The position numbers and the translations under genes are program-made. A DNA stretch of 64,000 bases from positions 115,438-179,437 of the forward strand of contig JADJOD010000018.1 in the NCBI GenBank assembly GCA_016713985.1, read 5' to 3'. The notes below the pieces were generated by a model. The model was not told the DNA's origin. It did no database searches and saw nothing but the letters and a program-made list of their open reading frames with translations. Below are positions 49,851-59,395 of the stretch, piece after piece (position 1 is the stretch's first letter; each line of letters begins with the position of its first letter). The stretch is from Lewinellaceae bacterium (lineage in GTDB: Bacteria > Bacteroidota > Bacteroidia > Chitinophagales > Saprospiraceae).

Positions 49851-52007
49851 ATGGAACCAGCCCTGCCTTTCGTGCTCAGGGAAGAAATACGGAGCGCATT
49901 CGAGCGAATATGCGACCTGCCCTTTCCTATTTATGCCAGCGATAAAAATGGCAACTTCCTGTTCGCCAACGACCAGGCTATTGAGTTTTTTGGCCTCGAC
50001 CCTTCCAAAAGCCCCGGCGCCTACAATATCGGCGCTTATTACGAAGATGCCGGCGAGCGGGACTACATCCTGCGTCAGTTACAAAATATTCCACCCGGCG
50101 CCTGGCGCAGCGACCTCACGGTACGCCTGAAAATCCACGAGGATTACCGGAAAATACGCTTTAACTCCCGCGCTTTTTTTGACGAAAACAACCAACTCTG
50201 CGGCCTGCTTTGCATCGCCAACAGCATGAGCGAGATCGAGTGGTTTTCCGAATTCGAAGAGATCATTCAGGCGGGTTTTTTCGAAGTGAACAGGGATATG
50301 GTCATCACCGATTGCAACCGCACGTTTGCGGGCATGTTGAAATACGAATCTTCAGCGCAGTTAAAAGGCAAACCGCTCGGCGATTTTTTGTGGGAACCCG
50401 AAAAAGTCGCCGGTCTTTTGGATGAAATTCGCCGGCACCCGCATTTAGAAGATTTGCAATTCAAACTGCGGCGCAAAGACGGCGCCATGGTGATCGTCAA
50501 AATGAACTGTATCGGCATCCACGACGAAACGGAAGATCTCACCTACATCAAAGGCACGGTCAGCGACGTGACCTTCGAAATTATTCAAAACGACTTGCCC
50601 GTGGGTTTGTTTCTGGTGAGCACCAACGCCAAAGGAGAAGAGATCATCTCCCGGGCCAGCACCGTTTTTGCCCAAATACACGGTTACGATTCCGTCAGCG
50701 ACATCCTGACGAAGCCGATCAGCAGTTTTCACAGCAATCCCGCCGGTTATGAAGCGTTTAAAGCGGAATTGGACAAAGCGGCGCTCAACAATCAGCCGCT
50801 GCTCGATTATTACATGGAAATCCAGGATAAACAGGGCAAAACGCGCAACGTCGTGGTAAACGTGCGCTATGCAGCCGATGAAAACCGGGATCTTCGGGTA
50901 GGCGCGGTGTACGACGTTACCGATCACGTGCGTGGGCACATGCGCACCCTGGAAGCCGATTTCAGTTCGGTGCTGCATACCTATATCGCCACCATCAACG
51001 GCTTGCGCGACACCCTCGGCATGCTGATCAAGGCGCATGGCCAGGATTTGTTGAAAGACGCCACGCATATCGACCGGATCAGGGCAGGCGCAGAGATCAA
51101 CCGGCACAAAAAACGCCTCGAAGAGTACCTGAACGACCTGAATAAAATGGTGGAGGACCGCAACGTAACGGATGCCCAACCCGGCCGGGTGCAGAAATTC
51201 TGGCGGGCGCTGTCGATCAGCGACATGCCGGCGGAAAAAGAAAAAGACAACGCCGCCTGGAGCCGCCGCAACCTGATCGAGATGCGGAAAAGTATCGAAA
51301 TGCTGAAAAACCTCAATCTGCCCCGCGAATTGCTCCGGAACATGCGCTCGGAAGTGGACGAACTGCTCCGCCTCACCAGCATGATCTCTTTGTCCATTTC
51401 CGTGGACGAACTGAACGAACGTATCCCCGACTTTTACTACTTCCGCGATTACCTGCGCCGCGGCGAAACGGTGCAGCAGGAAGTAAAAACGCACAGCCTG
51501 ATCCCCATTTTATCGGATGCGGTCCGCTACTTAGAAGAATTTGCCGCCGTCAACCGCGTGACGATCAACCAGCATTTTAATCCGAAAGAACATATTCCGG
51601 TGAATTGCCACAAAACTTCGCTGAACCGGGCGTTTCACAACCTGCTGCACAACGCCATCAAATACAGCTGGAGCAAGGGGCAGGACCGGCAACCCTGGGT
51701 GGACGTGCACGTTGAAAACCGGAAAAATGAAGTGGAGATCACGATTTCGAACTGGGGTGTGCCGATTCGCCGGGAAGAACTGGAAAAAGGGCAAATATTT
51801 CAGTTCGGCAAACGCGGCCGGGAATCGGAAGACCGCGGCCGCTCGGGAACAGGCATCGGGCTGTACGATTCCCTCGATATTGTCACCAAACTCGGCGGCG
51901 CCCTGCGTGTGAGCTCTGAACCAACTTTTGGAAATTTGCCCGATAATTACACCAACCCCTTTATCACAAAGGCCGTGATAACCTTACCAACAGCGAAAGA
52001 AAAATGA
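49851..52007 (+). CDS. Triple-PAS sensor histidine kinase
   Basis: 718 residues, cytosolic. PAS 1 about 15-125 (PIYASDKNGNFLFANDQAIEFFG), PAS 2 about 133-240 (GFFEVNRDMVITDCNRTFAGMLKYES), PAS 3 about 245-365 (GLFLVSTNAKGEEIISRASTVFAQIHGY). His376 in FSSVLHTYIATINGLRDTLG is the likely phospho-site of a divergent DHp region, followed by a long helical insert before the HATPase (NLLHNAIKYSW N-box, GRSGTGIGLYDSLDIV G2 box). The stop overlaps the next start (ATGA). Likely senses an intracellular signal or redox/energy state. Confidence 0.85.
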   Translation: MEPALPFVLREEIRSAFERICDLPFPIYASDKNGNFLFANDQAIEFFGLDPSKSPGAYNIGAYYEDAGERDYILRQLQNIPPGAWRSDLTVRLKIHEDYRKIRFNSRAFFDENNQLCGLLCIANSMSEIEWFSEFEEIIQAGFFEVNRDMVITDCNRTFAGMLKYESSAQLKGKPLGDFLWEPEKVAGLLDEIRRHPHLEDLQFKLRRKDGAMVIVKMNCIGIHDETEDLTYIKGTVSDVTFEIIQNDLPVGLFLVSTNAKGEEIISRASTVFAQIHGYDSVSDILTKPISSFHSNPAGYEAFKAELDKAALNNQPLLDYYMEIQDKQGKTRNVVVNVRYAADENRDLRVGAVYDVTDHVRGHMRTLEADFSSVLHTYIATINGLRDTLGMLIKAHGQDLLKDATHIDRIRAGAEINRHKKRLEEYLNDLNKMVEDRNVTDAQPGRVQKFWRALSISDMPAEKEKDNAAWSRRNLIEMRKSIEMLKNLNLPRELLRNMRSEVDELLRLTSMISLSISVDELNERIPDFYYFRDYLRRGETVQQEVKTHSLIPILSDAVRYLEEFAAVNRVTINQHFNPKEHIPVNCHKTSLNRAFHNLLHNAIKYSWSKGQDRQPWVDVHVENRKNEVEITISNWGVPIRREELEKGQIFQFGKRGRESEDRGRSGTGIGLYDSLDIVTKLGGALRVSSEPTFGNLPDNYTNPFITKAVITLPTAKEK

Positions 52008-52447
52008 TCAAACTGCTTTGGATAGACGACAACTTAGACCATGACCTGACGGAAAAACGCATGGCGCTTTATATGGAAGACGATATCGACCCGCACTTCG
52101 CCCGCGACGCGACGGAGGCTTATTTGCGGCTGCGCGACGAACATTTCGACGTGGTGATCGTCGATCTGCGGCTGCCGCCGGGCTCCGACGACATGTGGAA
52201 TATGTACCGCGAAAACGGCGTCCAAAAGTTTGGATTTGTGTTGCTCAGCGTCGTTTTGGGACAAATCGAAGCATTCAACCATTTGTCGAAGACCCGTTTC
52301 GGCGTTTTTACCATCGAAGCGCAGGAAGAAAACCCCGAGTTGTTCCGGGCGCCCATTCATTTGCCCGAACAAAACTTCAAAATGAAAACCCATGCGTATT
52401 ACGAAAACGCGTTTGTTGATTTTATCCGAAATGTAAACAAGTCATGA
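52004..52447 (+). CDS. Stand-alone receiver-like protein (degenerate REC)
   Basis: 147 residues: LLWIDDNLDH (acidic pair), VVIVDLRLPPG with the phosphoacceptor Asp, but the usual Thr/Ser is at LLSVVLG and the conserved Lys position is not recognisable (FTIEAQEENPEL). No output domain. It overlaps both neighbours by 4 nt (ATGA at each end), so the three genes are tightly coupled. It may be a phosphoacceptor with altered kinetics or a phosphorylation-independent adaptor. Confidence 0.78.
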   Translation: MIKLLWIDDNLDHDLTEKRMALYMEDDIDPHFARDATEAYLRLRDEHFDVVIVDLRLPPGSDDMWNMYRENGVQKFGFVLLSVVLGQIEAFNHLSKTRFGVFTIEAQEENPELFRAPIHLPEQNFKMKTHAYYENAFVDFIRNVNKS

Positions 52448-53656
52448 CCATGGTCTTGCTGTTTGACAACCCGGATCGTTTGTTGAGCGACGAATGGCTG
52501 GCTTCGGCGGTTGGCATTGCCATCACCTATTTTGTGTTCATCATGGGGGTGCCGGCGCTTATTTTCCAGACCTTTATCGCCGATTCGCTGCGCAACCTGT
52601 ACAACGAACGGCTCGGGCGGCTGCAACCCAGGTTCATTTTGTTTCAGATCTTCCTGATCCTTTTCCTTTTTATTCAAAGCAACGGCGCCATTTTCGACCT
52701 GGAATCGGTCTGGGTGCCGGTTTGGTTCATTTCGGGACTTATCCTGCTGGCAATCTGTATCATTTTGTTCGGGGGCTATTATTACCTGATCCGGAACTTC
52801 AACTCGACCCGGAACATCGAGCAACAATTGTCGGAAAAAATAGTGAACGACGCCATCCGCCATTTTGAAGAACAAAAAAAACTGAACAAAAAAGACCTCG
52901 AAGACCTCGGCCTGCTGGCGCGCGAACTGCCCGCCGGAAGGATCAAAAACATCTACCTCGAACAGTGTGAACGTTTGGTGGAATTCCTGCTCAACGTGCC
53001 GGCCAAAGACCGCGACACCAAACTCATCGGAGAGATTTTGGAAGACGCCGTTTGCCTGAGTGTAACCTACGACGGCGCTCAGGTCAACAACGAAAACATG
53101 CGCAAAGTGCTGGATATTCTCATCCTCACCTACAGTTACATACACCGCAACGGCAAACAGGACGACAGCAATTACCTGAATACCACCATCGGCAACTGCA
53201 TGAAGGAGATCGGAATCAAGGCCATGCTGAAAAATGACCTGCCCTCGGTGATGGATGCCGTGGAAAAACTTTCCGCAATCGAATCCACCTCCCGCGAAAT
53301 GTTCGTTTTGGGCAACGAGCTTTATCGCAGGGCATGTGCAGACGGCCGTGGCCGTGGTGCGAAAGCTGGGCGGCAAGGTGCGCAACATCATGAATCCCGG
53401 CGAAATGATCAGTTACGACGAAAAACGCACCTATTTTTTCTGGCTGGGACTGGTGGCAAAAATTTATCAACTCCGCGGTTCCGCCCAAAATTTCGCCGAA
53501 CGCCAACTGCAAAACGTAGTCGCCGCTTCCGGCGACCGGCAGGCGGAAATGCACACGTTTGTAAAGGAAACCCGGGTGCATTTTTACCACTTAGCCGATT
53601 TTGCCACTATTGACGCCGTGCGGGAACTGGAAGAGGCGCTTTTCCCGGCTACTTAG
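52444..53656 (+). CDS. Membrane protein of the PAS-kinase module, one frameshift
   Basis: Two to three N-terminal helices (VGIAITYFVFIMGVPALIFQTF, FILFQIFLILFLFIQSNGAIF, WFISGLILLAICIILFGGYYYLI), then a long cytoplasmic helical domain. The first frame degenerates after ELYRR at 53330; removing one G from GGG at 53330-53332 continues as RRHVQTAVAVVRKLGG to the stop at 53656 (403 aa). I recognise no family. The likely role is the output or anchor of the preceding kinase/receiver pair. Confidence 0.75.
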
Positions 53657-53661
53657 GTGTG

Positions 53662-53732
53662 GCATGAACCCGGCTAACCTATCCGCCCTACGGCTGCCAG
53701 CCGTAGGGCGGATAGGTTAGCCGGGTTCATGC
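53662..53732. repeat. Perfect 34-bp hairpin element
   Basis: Arms 53662-53695 and 53699-53732 are perfect inverted repeats with loop GCC; the ends read TGTGGCATGAACC on the left side. Shares its 13-bp end with the element at 42419-42486. It separates the convergent membrane-protein and yidC genes and may terminate both. Confidence 0.85.
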
Positions 53733-53750
53733 GCACACATAGCACTCAAT

Positions 53751-55655
53751 TTACTTCTTCTTCGGCGGCTGCTTCGTTTTTTCCGCCTGAATCCGCTGTT
53801 GTTCCTTCATCGCCTGTTCGAGCCGTTCGCGGAAACCGCCCGACTTCCGGGGTTTGTTTTTGTTGGCCTCCAGTTCTGCCGTAATTTTCTCATTATCAAT
53901 GAAAAACTGCTTGGTCGCGACGGTCTGGCCGATGTTGAGGATATTGCTGAAACAGAGGTACAACGTCAGGCCTGAGGCAAAGGAATTGAAGAAAAACATA
54001 AACATCACCGGCATGGCGTATTGCATGTATTTCATCACCTTCATCTGGTCGTTTTGCATGGCCGAGGCATCCATTTGTTTCATGGAATACCAGGTATACC
54101 ACAGGGTGGTGACCACCCAGATGAGGGTGAACAAGCTGAGGTGACTACCCGCGCCAAAAGGCAATTCGAAGGGCAGGTGCATGATGCTGTCGTAACTCGA
54201 CAGGTCGGTGGCCCACAGGAAACTCGCCTGGCGGAATTCGATGGCGGCGGGGAAAAAGCGATAGAGGGCGAACCAGATCGGCATTTGTAATAAAACGGGC
54301 AGGCAGCCGCCGAGGGGGTTCACGCGGTATTCGCTGTACATTTTCATCGTTTCCACCGACATGGCCTGCTGGTCGTCGCCGTGTTTTTTCTTGAGGGCTT
54401 CGAGGCGGGGTTTCAGGGCGGCCATTTTCGACTGGCTCAACACCATACGGTAGGTGAGGGGGTAAAGCAGCAATTTGACGAGCAGGGTGAGCACGAGGAT
54501 CACAATGCCCGGGCTGCTGATAAACCGCGACAAAAATTCGAAGATTGGTTGAATAACCCAGCGGTTGATCGCGCCAAACACACTGGCCCCAAATGGGATG
54601 ATGTCTTCCAATTCGACGCCGAAGGCTGCCCAGGCAGTCGAATTCATTGGGGCCGGCATAAACCGTCATATTGGCCGCGCCATTCTCGAAAGGTATTAAG
54701 CGCTGGATTTCAACAACTTAAGATCCGGTTCCACGTCCGTAAACATCTGCGTTTCACCGACAAATTCGCGGAAGGTAAAGTTGTTGGCTAAGAGCGACGT
54801 GTTGAAAAACTGGTTGCTGTGGGCAAACCAGCTGACGGGTTGGGGTCCGAGGCTTTCCACATCGTTTTCGCGGCAATTGCAATAATCCGCCGATTTCTCC
54901 GCCGCTTTGAAATAAACCGACGACATATTCCGGTCGTACTGCTGGTTTTTCTCTAGTTTATCGAGGTAATTGAACCAGGTAAAACGCAGGTTTTTATCCG
55001 CCAGCACATTGTTCAACCCGTTTCCGCCGACCTTATAATCGATGCTGTAGTTGTCGGCGCTGAGGGTATAACTTTGTTCAAAATAACGCCCCTCGCCGGC
55101 ATCCGCCCGGTAAGTGAGGGTGTTGCCGTTTTTGGAGGTGGTAAAATAGAGGTCGTTTGTTGAAATTTTACCCACACCGTTGAGCGCCAGTTCGTATTCG
55201 AAGCGATTTTTATTATCTACGAGCAGCCGGACGGGGCTTTTCCGGTCATTGCCGGCGGTGTCGGAGTTGATTTTTTCAAATTTTTTCAGAAAAACCTCTT
55301 TGATACGCCCGCCTTTGCTGCTGAACGTCACTTTGACGAGGTCATTTTCCAATACGTCAAATTGTTCCTGCCCGGAGGCGGCCGGGGCAAAAGGCCCGAA
55401 ACGGGCGGCCAGAACGACGTTTTTCTGCGAATCTGAAGGGGCCGGCGATACGTTTGCCTGGCCCGTCGCCGGCTGGGCAGGATTGGCGGCAGCGGTTTGC
55501 TGGCCCGGCGTTTGTCCGGCCGGCTGGGTGCTTTGGGCGTTCTGTTGCTCTTCGGCAGGTTTGGGCGGTACGGAATATTGCATCCACAGGTACAGGAGCA
55601 GGAAAATAAGCCCCATGCCGATAAACGTACTGATTTGACTCTGTTTCTCTTCCAT
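53751..55655 (-). CDS. yidC: Membrane protein insertase YidC, two compensating frameshifts
   Basis: N-terminal part: MEEKQSQISTFIGMGLIFLL anchor, a Pro/Gln/Ala-rich linker and the periplasmic beta-sandwich (ENDLVKVTFSSKGGRIKEVFLK). C-terminal part: INRWVIQPIFEFLS, VKLLLYPLTYRMVLSQSKMAALKPRLEALKKK, NPLGGCLPVLLQMPIWFALYRFF and ASGLTLYLCFSNILNIGQT. They are separated by a short stretch in another frame that reads LIPFENGAANMTVYAGPNEF. Adding one T (A2 at 54698-54699 on the plus strand) and removing one G (C3 at 54629-54631) restores a 634-aa protein. ATG 55655 is preferred; 55670 is also possible. Confidence 0.9.
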
Positions 55656-55718
55656 AAATTGATCCCTCATACTGTCTCCCTCGTTGTGATGGTGAGGGCG
55701 GTGAGGGCAAAAGCGCCG

Positions 55719-55726
55719 CAAAAGTA
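55719..55726 (-). promoter_or_regulatory. -7 element of yidC
   Basis: CAAAAGTA on the plus strand reads TACTTTTG on the minus strand, 64 bp upstream of the start. The intergenic 55656-56007 otherwise contains only the nspC promoter; the open frame running into nspC from 55726 has no gene-like content. Confidence 0.5.
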
Positions 55727-55966
55727 TGTCAAAACCCGTCATCGTCATACGAAAGCTCGAAGATTCTCCGGATTGGCTCGACCGACGACAGTTGGCGGCG
55801 TATCAAAGTACCATTTACCGGGTTAGTTTTTCGCCGGACGGGGCGGGCCGCCAACAACTTTTGATCTGCACCCCGGACGCCGGCATCCCGGCACATTCGG
55901 CAGGTGGCTGCGCGTGCAACGATTTGATTGTTATGCGGTTATTACGGCCTGGAACCCCGATTTTCC

Positions 55967-55974
55967 TATCTTTG
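55967..55974 (+). promoter_or_regulatory. -7 element of nspC
   Basis: TATCTTTG matches TAnnTTTG and lies 33 bp before the GTG start at 56008, which it supports against upstream in-frame ATGs. Confidence 0.55.
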
Positions 55975-56007
55975 CCGCATCCTTTACCGTCAAACCCTTT
56001 CCCGAAA

Positions 56008-57144
56008 GTGGATTTAAAAAAAATACCTTCCCCCTGCTTTGTCCTGGAAGAAGCGCGCCTGCGCAAAAACCTCGAACTCATATCCCGTGTACAAAATGAA
56101 GCGGGGGTACAGATCATACTGGCATTCAAGGGATTCGCCATGTGGAGCGCATTTCCGGTCGTGCGGGAATACGTTCATGGCGCCACCGCATCTTCCTTGC
56201 ACGAAGCCCGGCTTTGTTTTGAAGAAATGAAAACAAAAGCGCATACCTATGCCGTGGCTTATCAGCCCCGCGAGTTCGGGAAGATCATGCAATACTCCAG
56301 CCACATCACGTTCAATTCCATCCGCCAGTACAAAAAGTACGGGAAAAGATTGGGCAAACACGCCATCAGCCCCGGCATTCGGGTCAATCCGGGTTGGTCG
56401 CCCGTGGGAACGGCCTTGTACAACCCGGCTTCTCCCGGCTCGCGGCTCGGTGAGCCGGTAGAGAATTTTAAAGGAAAACTGCCCGAAGGTGTGGAAGGGC
56501 TGCATTTTCACACCCTGTGTGAAAGCAGCAGTTACGACCTCGAAAAAACGCTCGGTTTTTTTGAAAAACAGTTCGGCACTTTCCTGCCCGGACTGAAATG
56601 GGTCAATTTCGGCGGTGGCCACCTGATGACCCGCGCGGGTTATGACGTGCCGCACCTGATCGGCGTTTTAAAAGCCTTCCGGAGCCGGTACCCGCATTTG
56701 CAGGTCATTCTGGAGCCCGGCAGCGCATTTGCCTGGGACACCGGGGTGCTCGTGAGCACAGTTCTCGATATCGTCGCCAACAAAGGGGTCAAAACGGCCA
56801 TTCTCGACGTGTCATTTACGGCCCATATGCCCGATACGCTGGAAATGCCCTACCGGCCCCGCGTCCGCGGCGCTTCGGAGGAGCCGGCTGCACAAGACAA
56901 GTATCTCTACCGCCTCGGCGGGGTAAGTTGTCTCAGCGGCGACTACCTGGAGGTTTATGCTTTTGAAAAACCGCTCAAAGTGGGGCAACAGGTCGTTTTT
57001 GAAGACATGATCCACTATACGATGGTAAAAACCACGACGTTCAACGGGGTGACCCTTCCGTCCATTGCCATTCTGCGATCCGATGGAAGGGTGGATGTGG
57101 TGCGGAGATTCGGGTACCGGGACTATAAAAACCGGCTTTCATAA
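56008..57144 (+). CDS. nspC: Carboxynorspermidine/carboxyspermidine decarboxylase
   Basis: 378 residues from a GTG start. PLP alanine-racemase-fold decarboxylase: IPSPCFVLEEARLRKNLELI, IILAFKGFAMWSAFPVVREY (the PLP lysine is in AFKGF), ISPGIRVNPGWSPVGTALYNP, GLHFHTLCESSSYDLEKTL, WVNFGGGHLMTRAGYD, VILEPGSAFAWDTG, and C-terminal RLGGVSCLSGDYLEVYAF with the catalytic Cys. Removes CO2 from carboxynorspermidine/carboxyspermidine. Partner dehydrogenase is at 45695. Confidence 0.94.
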   Translation: MDLKKIPSPCFVLEEARLRKNLELISRVQNEAGVQIILAFKGFAMWSAFPVVREYVHGATASSLHEARLCFEEMKTKAHTYAVAYQPREFGKIMQYSSHITFNSIRQYKKYGKRLGKHAISPGIRVNPGWSPVGTALYNPASPGSRLGEPVENFKGKLPEGVEGLHFHTLCESSSYDLEKTLGFFEKQFGTFLPGLKWVNFGGGHLMTRAGYDVPHLIGVLKAFRSRYPHLQVILEPGSAFAWDTGVLVSTVLDIVANKGVKTAILDVSFTAHMPDTLEMPYRPRVRGASEEPAAQDKYLYRLGGVSCLSGDYLEVYAFEKPLKVGQQVVFEDMIHYTMVKTTTFNGVTLPSIAILRSDGRVDVVRRFGYRDYKNRLS

Positions 57145-57302
57145 TGTTTTGTAAATCAGTATTTTTCTTGCCGAATTTCTGCCATAATACAAATCAGCCC
57201 GCCCTCCTGTGGCCCACCGCTGCAGGACGAGTATCTTACACTTTTAGTTCTATACCAAGCCAAGCCGCCTGGAATATTTCCGGTCCCGGCGGTAACCCCT
57301 TC

Positions 57303-57440
57303 TCAACCGATAAAAATAAAATACATCAGCAGCATCAACAGTACGGTGGCGATGGCCAGGATCGCCAGGAATTTTTTGTTGTCTTCCTTATCCTGTTTTG
57401 CAAAACCTGTTTTTTTGGGCGACTTCACTTTGTTTGACAT
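57303..57440 (-). CDS. Single-helix membrane peptide (45 aa)
   Basis: MSNKVKSPKKTGFAKQDKED, then NKKFLAILAIATVLLMLLMY and FIFIG: a basic cytoplasmic head and one transmembrane helix. Codon use is like that of the neighbours. It sits between nspC and the POT transporter, on the transporter's strand. No family recognised. Confidence 0.65.
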   Translation of the reverse strand: MSNKVKSPKKTGFAKQDKEDNKKFLAILAIATVLLMLLMYFIFIG

Positions 57441-57586
57441 AATCCGTTGAATTTAATAGACTTAGACATAAGATTTGCCTGCTTGCCATTCCCGGAAAGG
57501 GTTTGGAAGCCGAAATATACGGAAGCGGTTTTTTGCGTGAAAATTTAGGCGCGCCAACTTTTTTAATACAGAATCAATCTGCCTTG

Positions 57587-59230
57587 TCAGCTCAGTCCTT
57601 TTTCCTTAAAAATACGATTGAGCCATCGGAGCATCGAAAATAACGACAACGCGGCGATGGAAAGCAACACAAAATTGACCCAGAAAAAGTCGGCTTTGTT
57701 GTCATACCGGTCCCACATGGCAGCCAATACGCCGCTAAGTTTGTTCCCGATGGAGGTGGCGAGTTGCCATCCGCCCATCATCAACCCCGCAATGTGGCGC
57801 GGCGCCATTTTCGACACCATGGAAAGTCCCATGGGACTGAGACAAAGTTCGCCGACCGTAATCACGGCATAAGTAGTGATCAGCCACCAGACGGAGGCTT
57901 TTACGGCTCCGTTGTGGCAGGCGGCTACCGCCCACACGGTCACGAGGGTCGAAAGTGCGGAAATAATCAGGCCCCAGCCGATTTTGGCCGGGGTGGTCGG
58001 TTCCTTGCCGCGTCGTCGCAGCCAGGCGAAAAACAACACGACCAGGGGGGTGAGCACAACGACAAAAAATGGATTGACCGATTGAAATATTTCTGTGGAA
58101 ACTAATTTCAGCGACTGGCCTGCAGGGGGATGGTCCTGCTCGGGCAGGTTGTGCAGATAAGGGGGCAGCGAAATGGTTTCGATGATTTTGCCCGCAGCGT
58201 CCTTTGTGGTGCGGAAGTGTTGGTCGTATTGCGGGAAGGTATCGGGCACGGCTTTTATTTCTTTCACCATGCCCATGAATTTGGCCGGCGTTTCCATCCA
58301 TGCCGGCATCGAACGATCGGTGTAGTTTTCGGCCCAAATGGTCAAAGCCGTGCCGTTTTGTTTAAAAATTGCCCAAAAAACGATCACAACGGCGTAAATG
58401 GCCAGCAAAACACGAATTCGTGGTTTGTCTTCCGGCGCCGCTTTCCACAGTATCCAGAGGTAAAAAGCGATGATGGGAATGCAGGCAAAAATGAAAGCGT
58501 CGGTCATGTTCGAGTCGAACAGCGTGCCCGGAATTTGCCAGGCTGCCCAGCCGACCAATATAGCCGGCAATAACACGGAAGTCAGCAGTTGAGTAACCCC
58601 CGAATCTGCGGCCTGCCCTGCCCCCCGGACGTCGGCGTGGCGATAATGCCGCATGCCGCTTGCAAAAATAATCACCCCCAGAAACATGCCGATGCCGGCC
58701 GCAGCAAAGGCCCAACTCCAGCCGATGGTGTTGCGCAAATAAGCCGCTACAAAATTGCACACCAGCGCGCCGAGGTTGATACCCATGTAAAAGATGTTGT
58801 ACCCCTCGTCTTTCTTGACTAAGTAGCGCTCTTCATTGTACAGGTTACCCAGCAGGGTGGAGATATTGGGTTTGAAAAAACCATTACCTAAAATGGTGAC
58901 ACCCAATGCAATATAAAAAGTTTGCACGTTGTGTGGAATGGCCATCATGAGGTACCCGATGCCCATCAGGGTGCCGCCCAGAATGATACTTCTCCGGAAA
59001 CCCAGCACCCGGTCGGCCAGCAGCCCGCCGATAAAAGGGGTGAGGTAAGCCAGCGCAATGTAGGTGCCGTACAACCCGATGGCTTCGGTGCGGGTCATAC
59101 CCAGCCCCCCGTTTCGCCACTGGTCGGTGGTATACAGCACAAATATCCCGATCATGAGGTAATAGCCAAAACGTTCCCACATTTCGGTGAAAAACAGGAA
59201 TGGAAGTCCGGAAGGGTGTTTCTTAAACAT
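57587..59230 (-). CDS. POT/PTR-family proton-coupled peptide transporter
   Basis: 547 residues with 12 or more membrane helices. The POT signature TEMWERFGYYLMIGIFVLY (ExxERFxYY) is near residue 16, and KPNISTLLGNLYNEE and GELCLSPMGLSMVSKMAP fit the family. Imports di- and tripeptides. The extended loop around residues 310-370 is periplasmic or cytosolic. The start codon follows an ACCGTCC array by a few bases. Confidence 0.93.
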   Translation of the reverse strand: MFKKHPSGLPFLFFTEMWERFGYYLMIGIFVLYTTDQWRNGGLGMTRTEAIGLYGTYIALAYLTPFIGGLLADRVLGFRRSIILGGTLMGIGYLMMAIPHNVQTFYIALGVTILGNGFFKPNISTLLGNLYNEERYLVKKDEGYNIFYMGINLGALVCNFVAAYLRNTIGWSWAFAAAGIGMFLGVIIFASGMRHYRHADVRGAGQAADSGVTQLLTSVLLPAILVGWAAWQIPGTLFDSNMTDAFIFACIPIIAFYLWILWKAAPEDKPRIRVLLAIYAVVIVFWAIFKQNGTALTIWAENYTDRSMPAWMETPAKFMGMVKEIKAVPDTFPQYDQHFRTTKDAAGKIIETISLPPYLHNLPEQDHPPAGQSLKLVSTEIFQSVNPFFVVVLTPLVVLFFAWLRRRGKEPTTPAKIGWGLIISALSTLVTVWAVAACHNGAVKASVWWLITTYAVITVGELCLSPMGLSMVSKMAPRHIAGLMMGGWQLATSIGNKLSGVLAAMWDRYDNKADFFWVNFVLLSIAALSLFSMLRWLNRIFKEKGLS

Positions 59231-59239
59231 TTTTCAAAA

Positions 59240-59315
59240 CGGTGGACGGTGGACGGTGGACGGTAGACGGTGGACGGTAGACGGTGGACGGTGGACGGTA
59301 GACGGTAGACGGCGG
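59240..59315 (-). repeat. ACCGTCC heptamer array (POT side)
   Basis: Plus-strand GGACGGT/AGACGGT heptamers; toward the POT gene they read ACCGTCC/ACCGTCT. The array ends 10 bp from the start codon. The longer inverted partner is at 59396-59629. Confidence 0.85.
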
Positions 59316-59395
59316 TGGCGGACGGCCGGCACGGTTGAAGAATATTGAGTTTGTATATGTATAGGAGAATGCCGGATCCGGCATATTATTTACTC

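Noticed and set aside
49750..50130. Open frame starting MKKSTYKLISIILLII upstream of the PAS kinase
   Set aside because: The start looks signal-peptide-like but the frame then runs out of phase through the kinase gene, so only a short leader peptide could be real; there is no independent support.
57144..57437. 97-codon plus-strand open frame after nspC
   Set aside because: It is the reverse strand of the small membrane-peptide gene at 57303-57440, which has a much better protein pattern.
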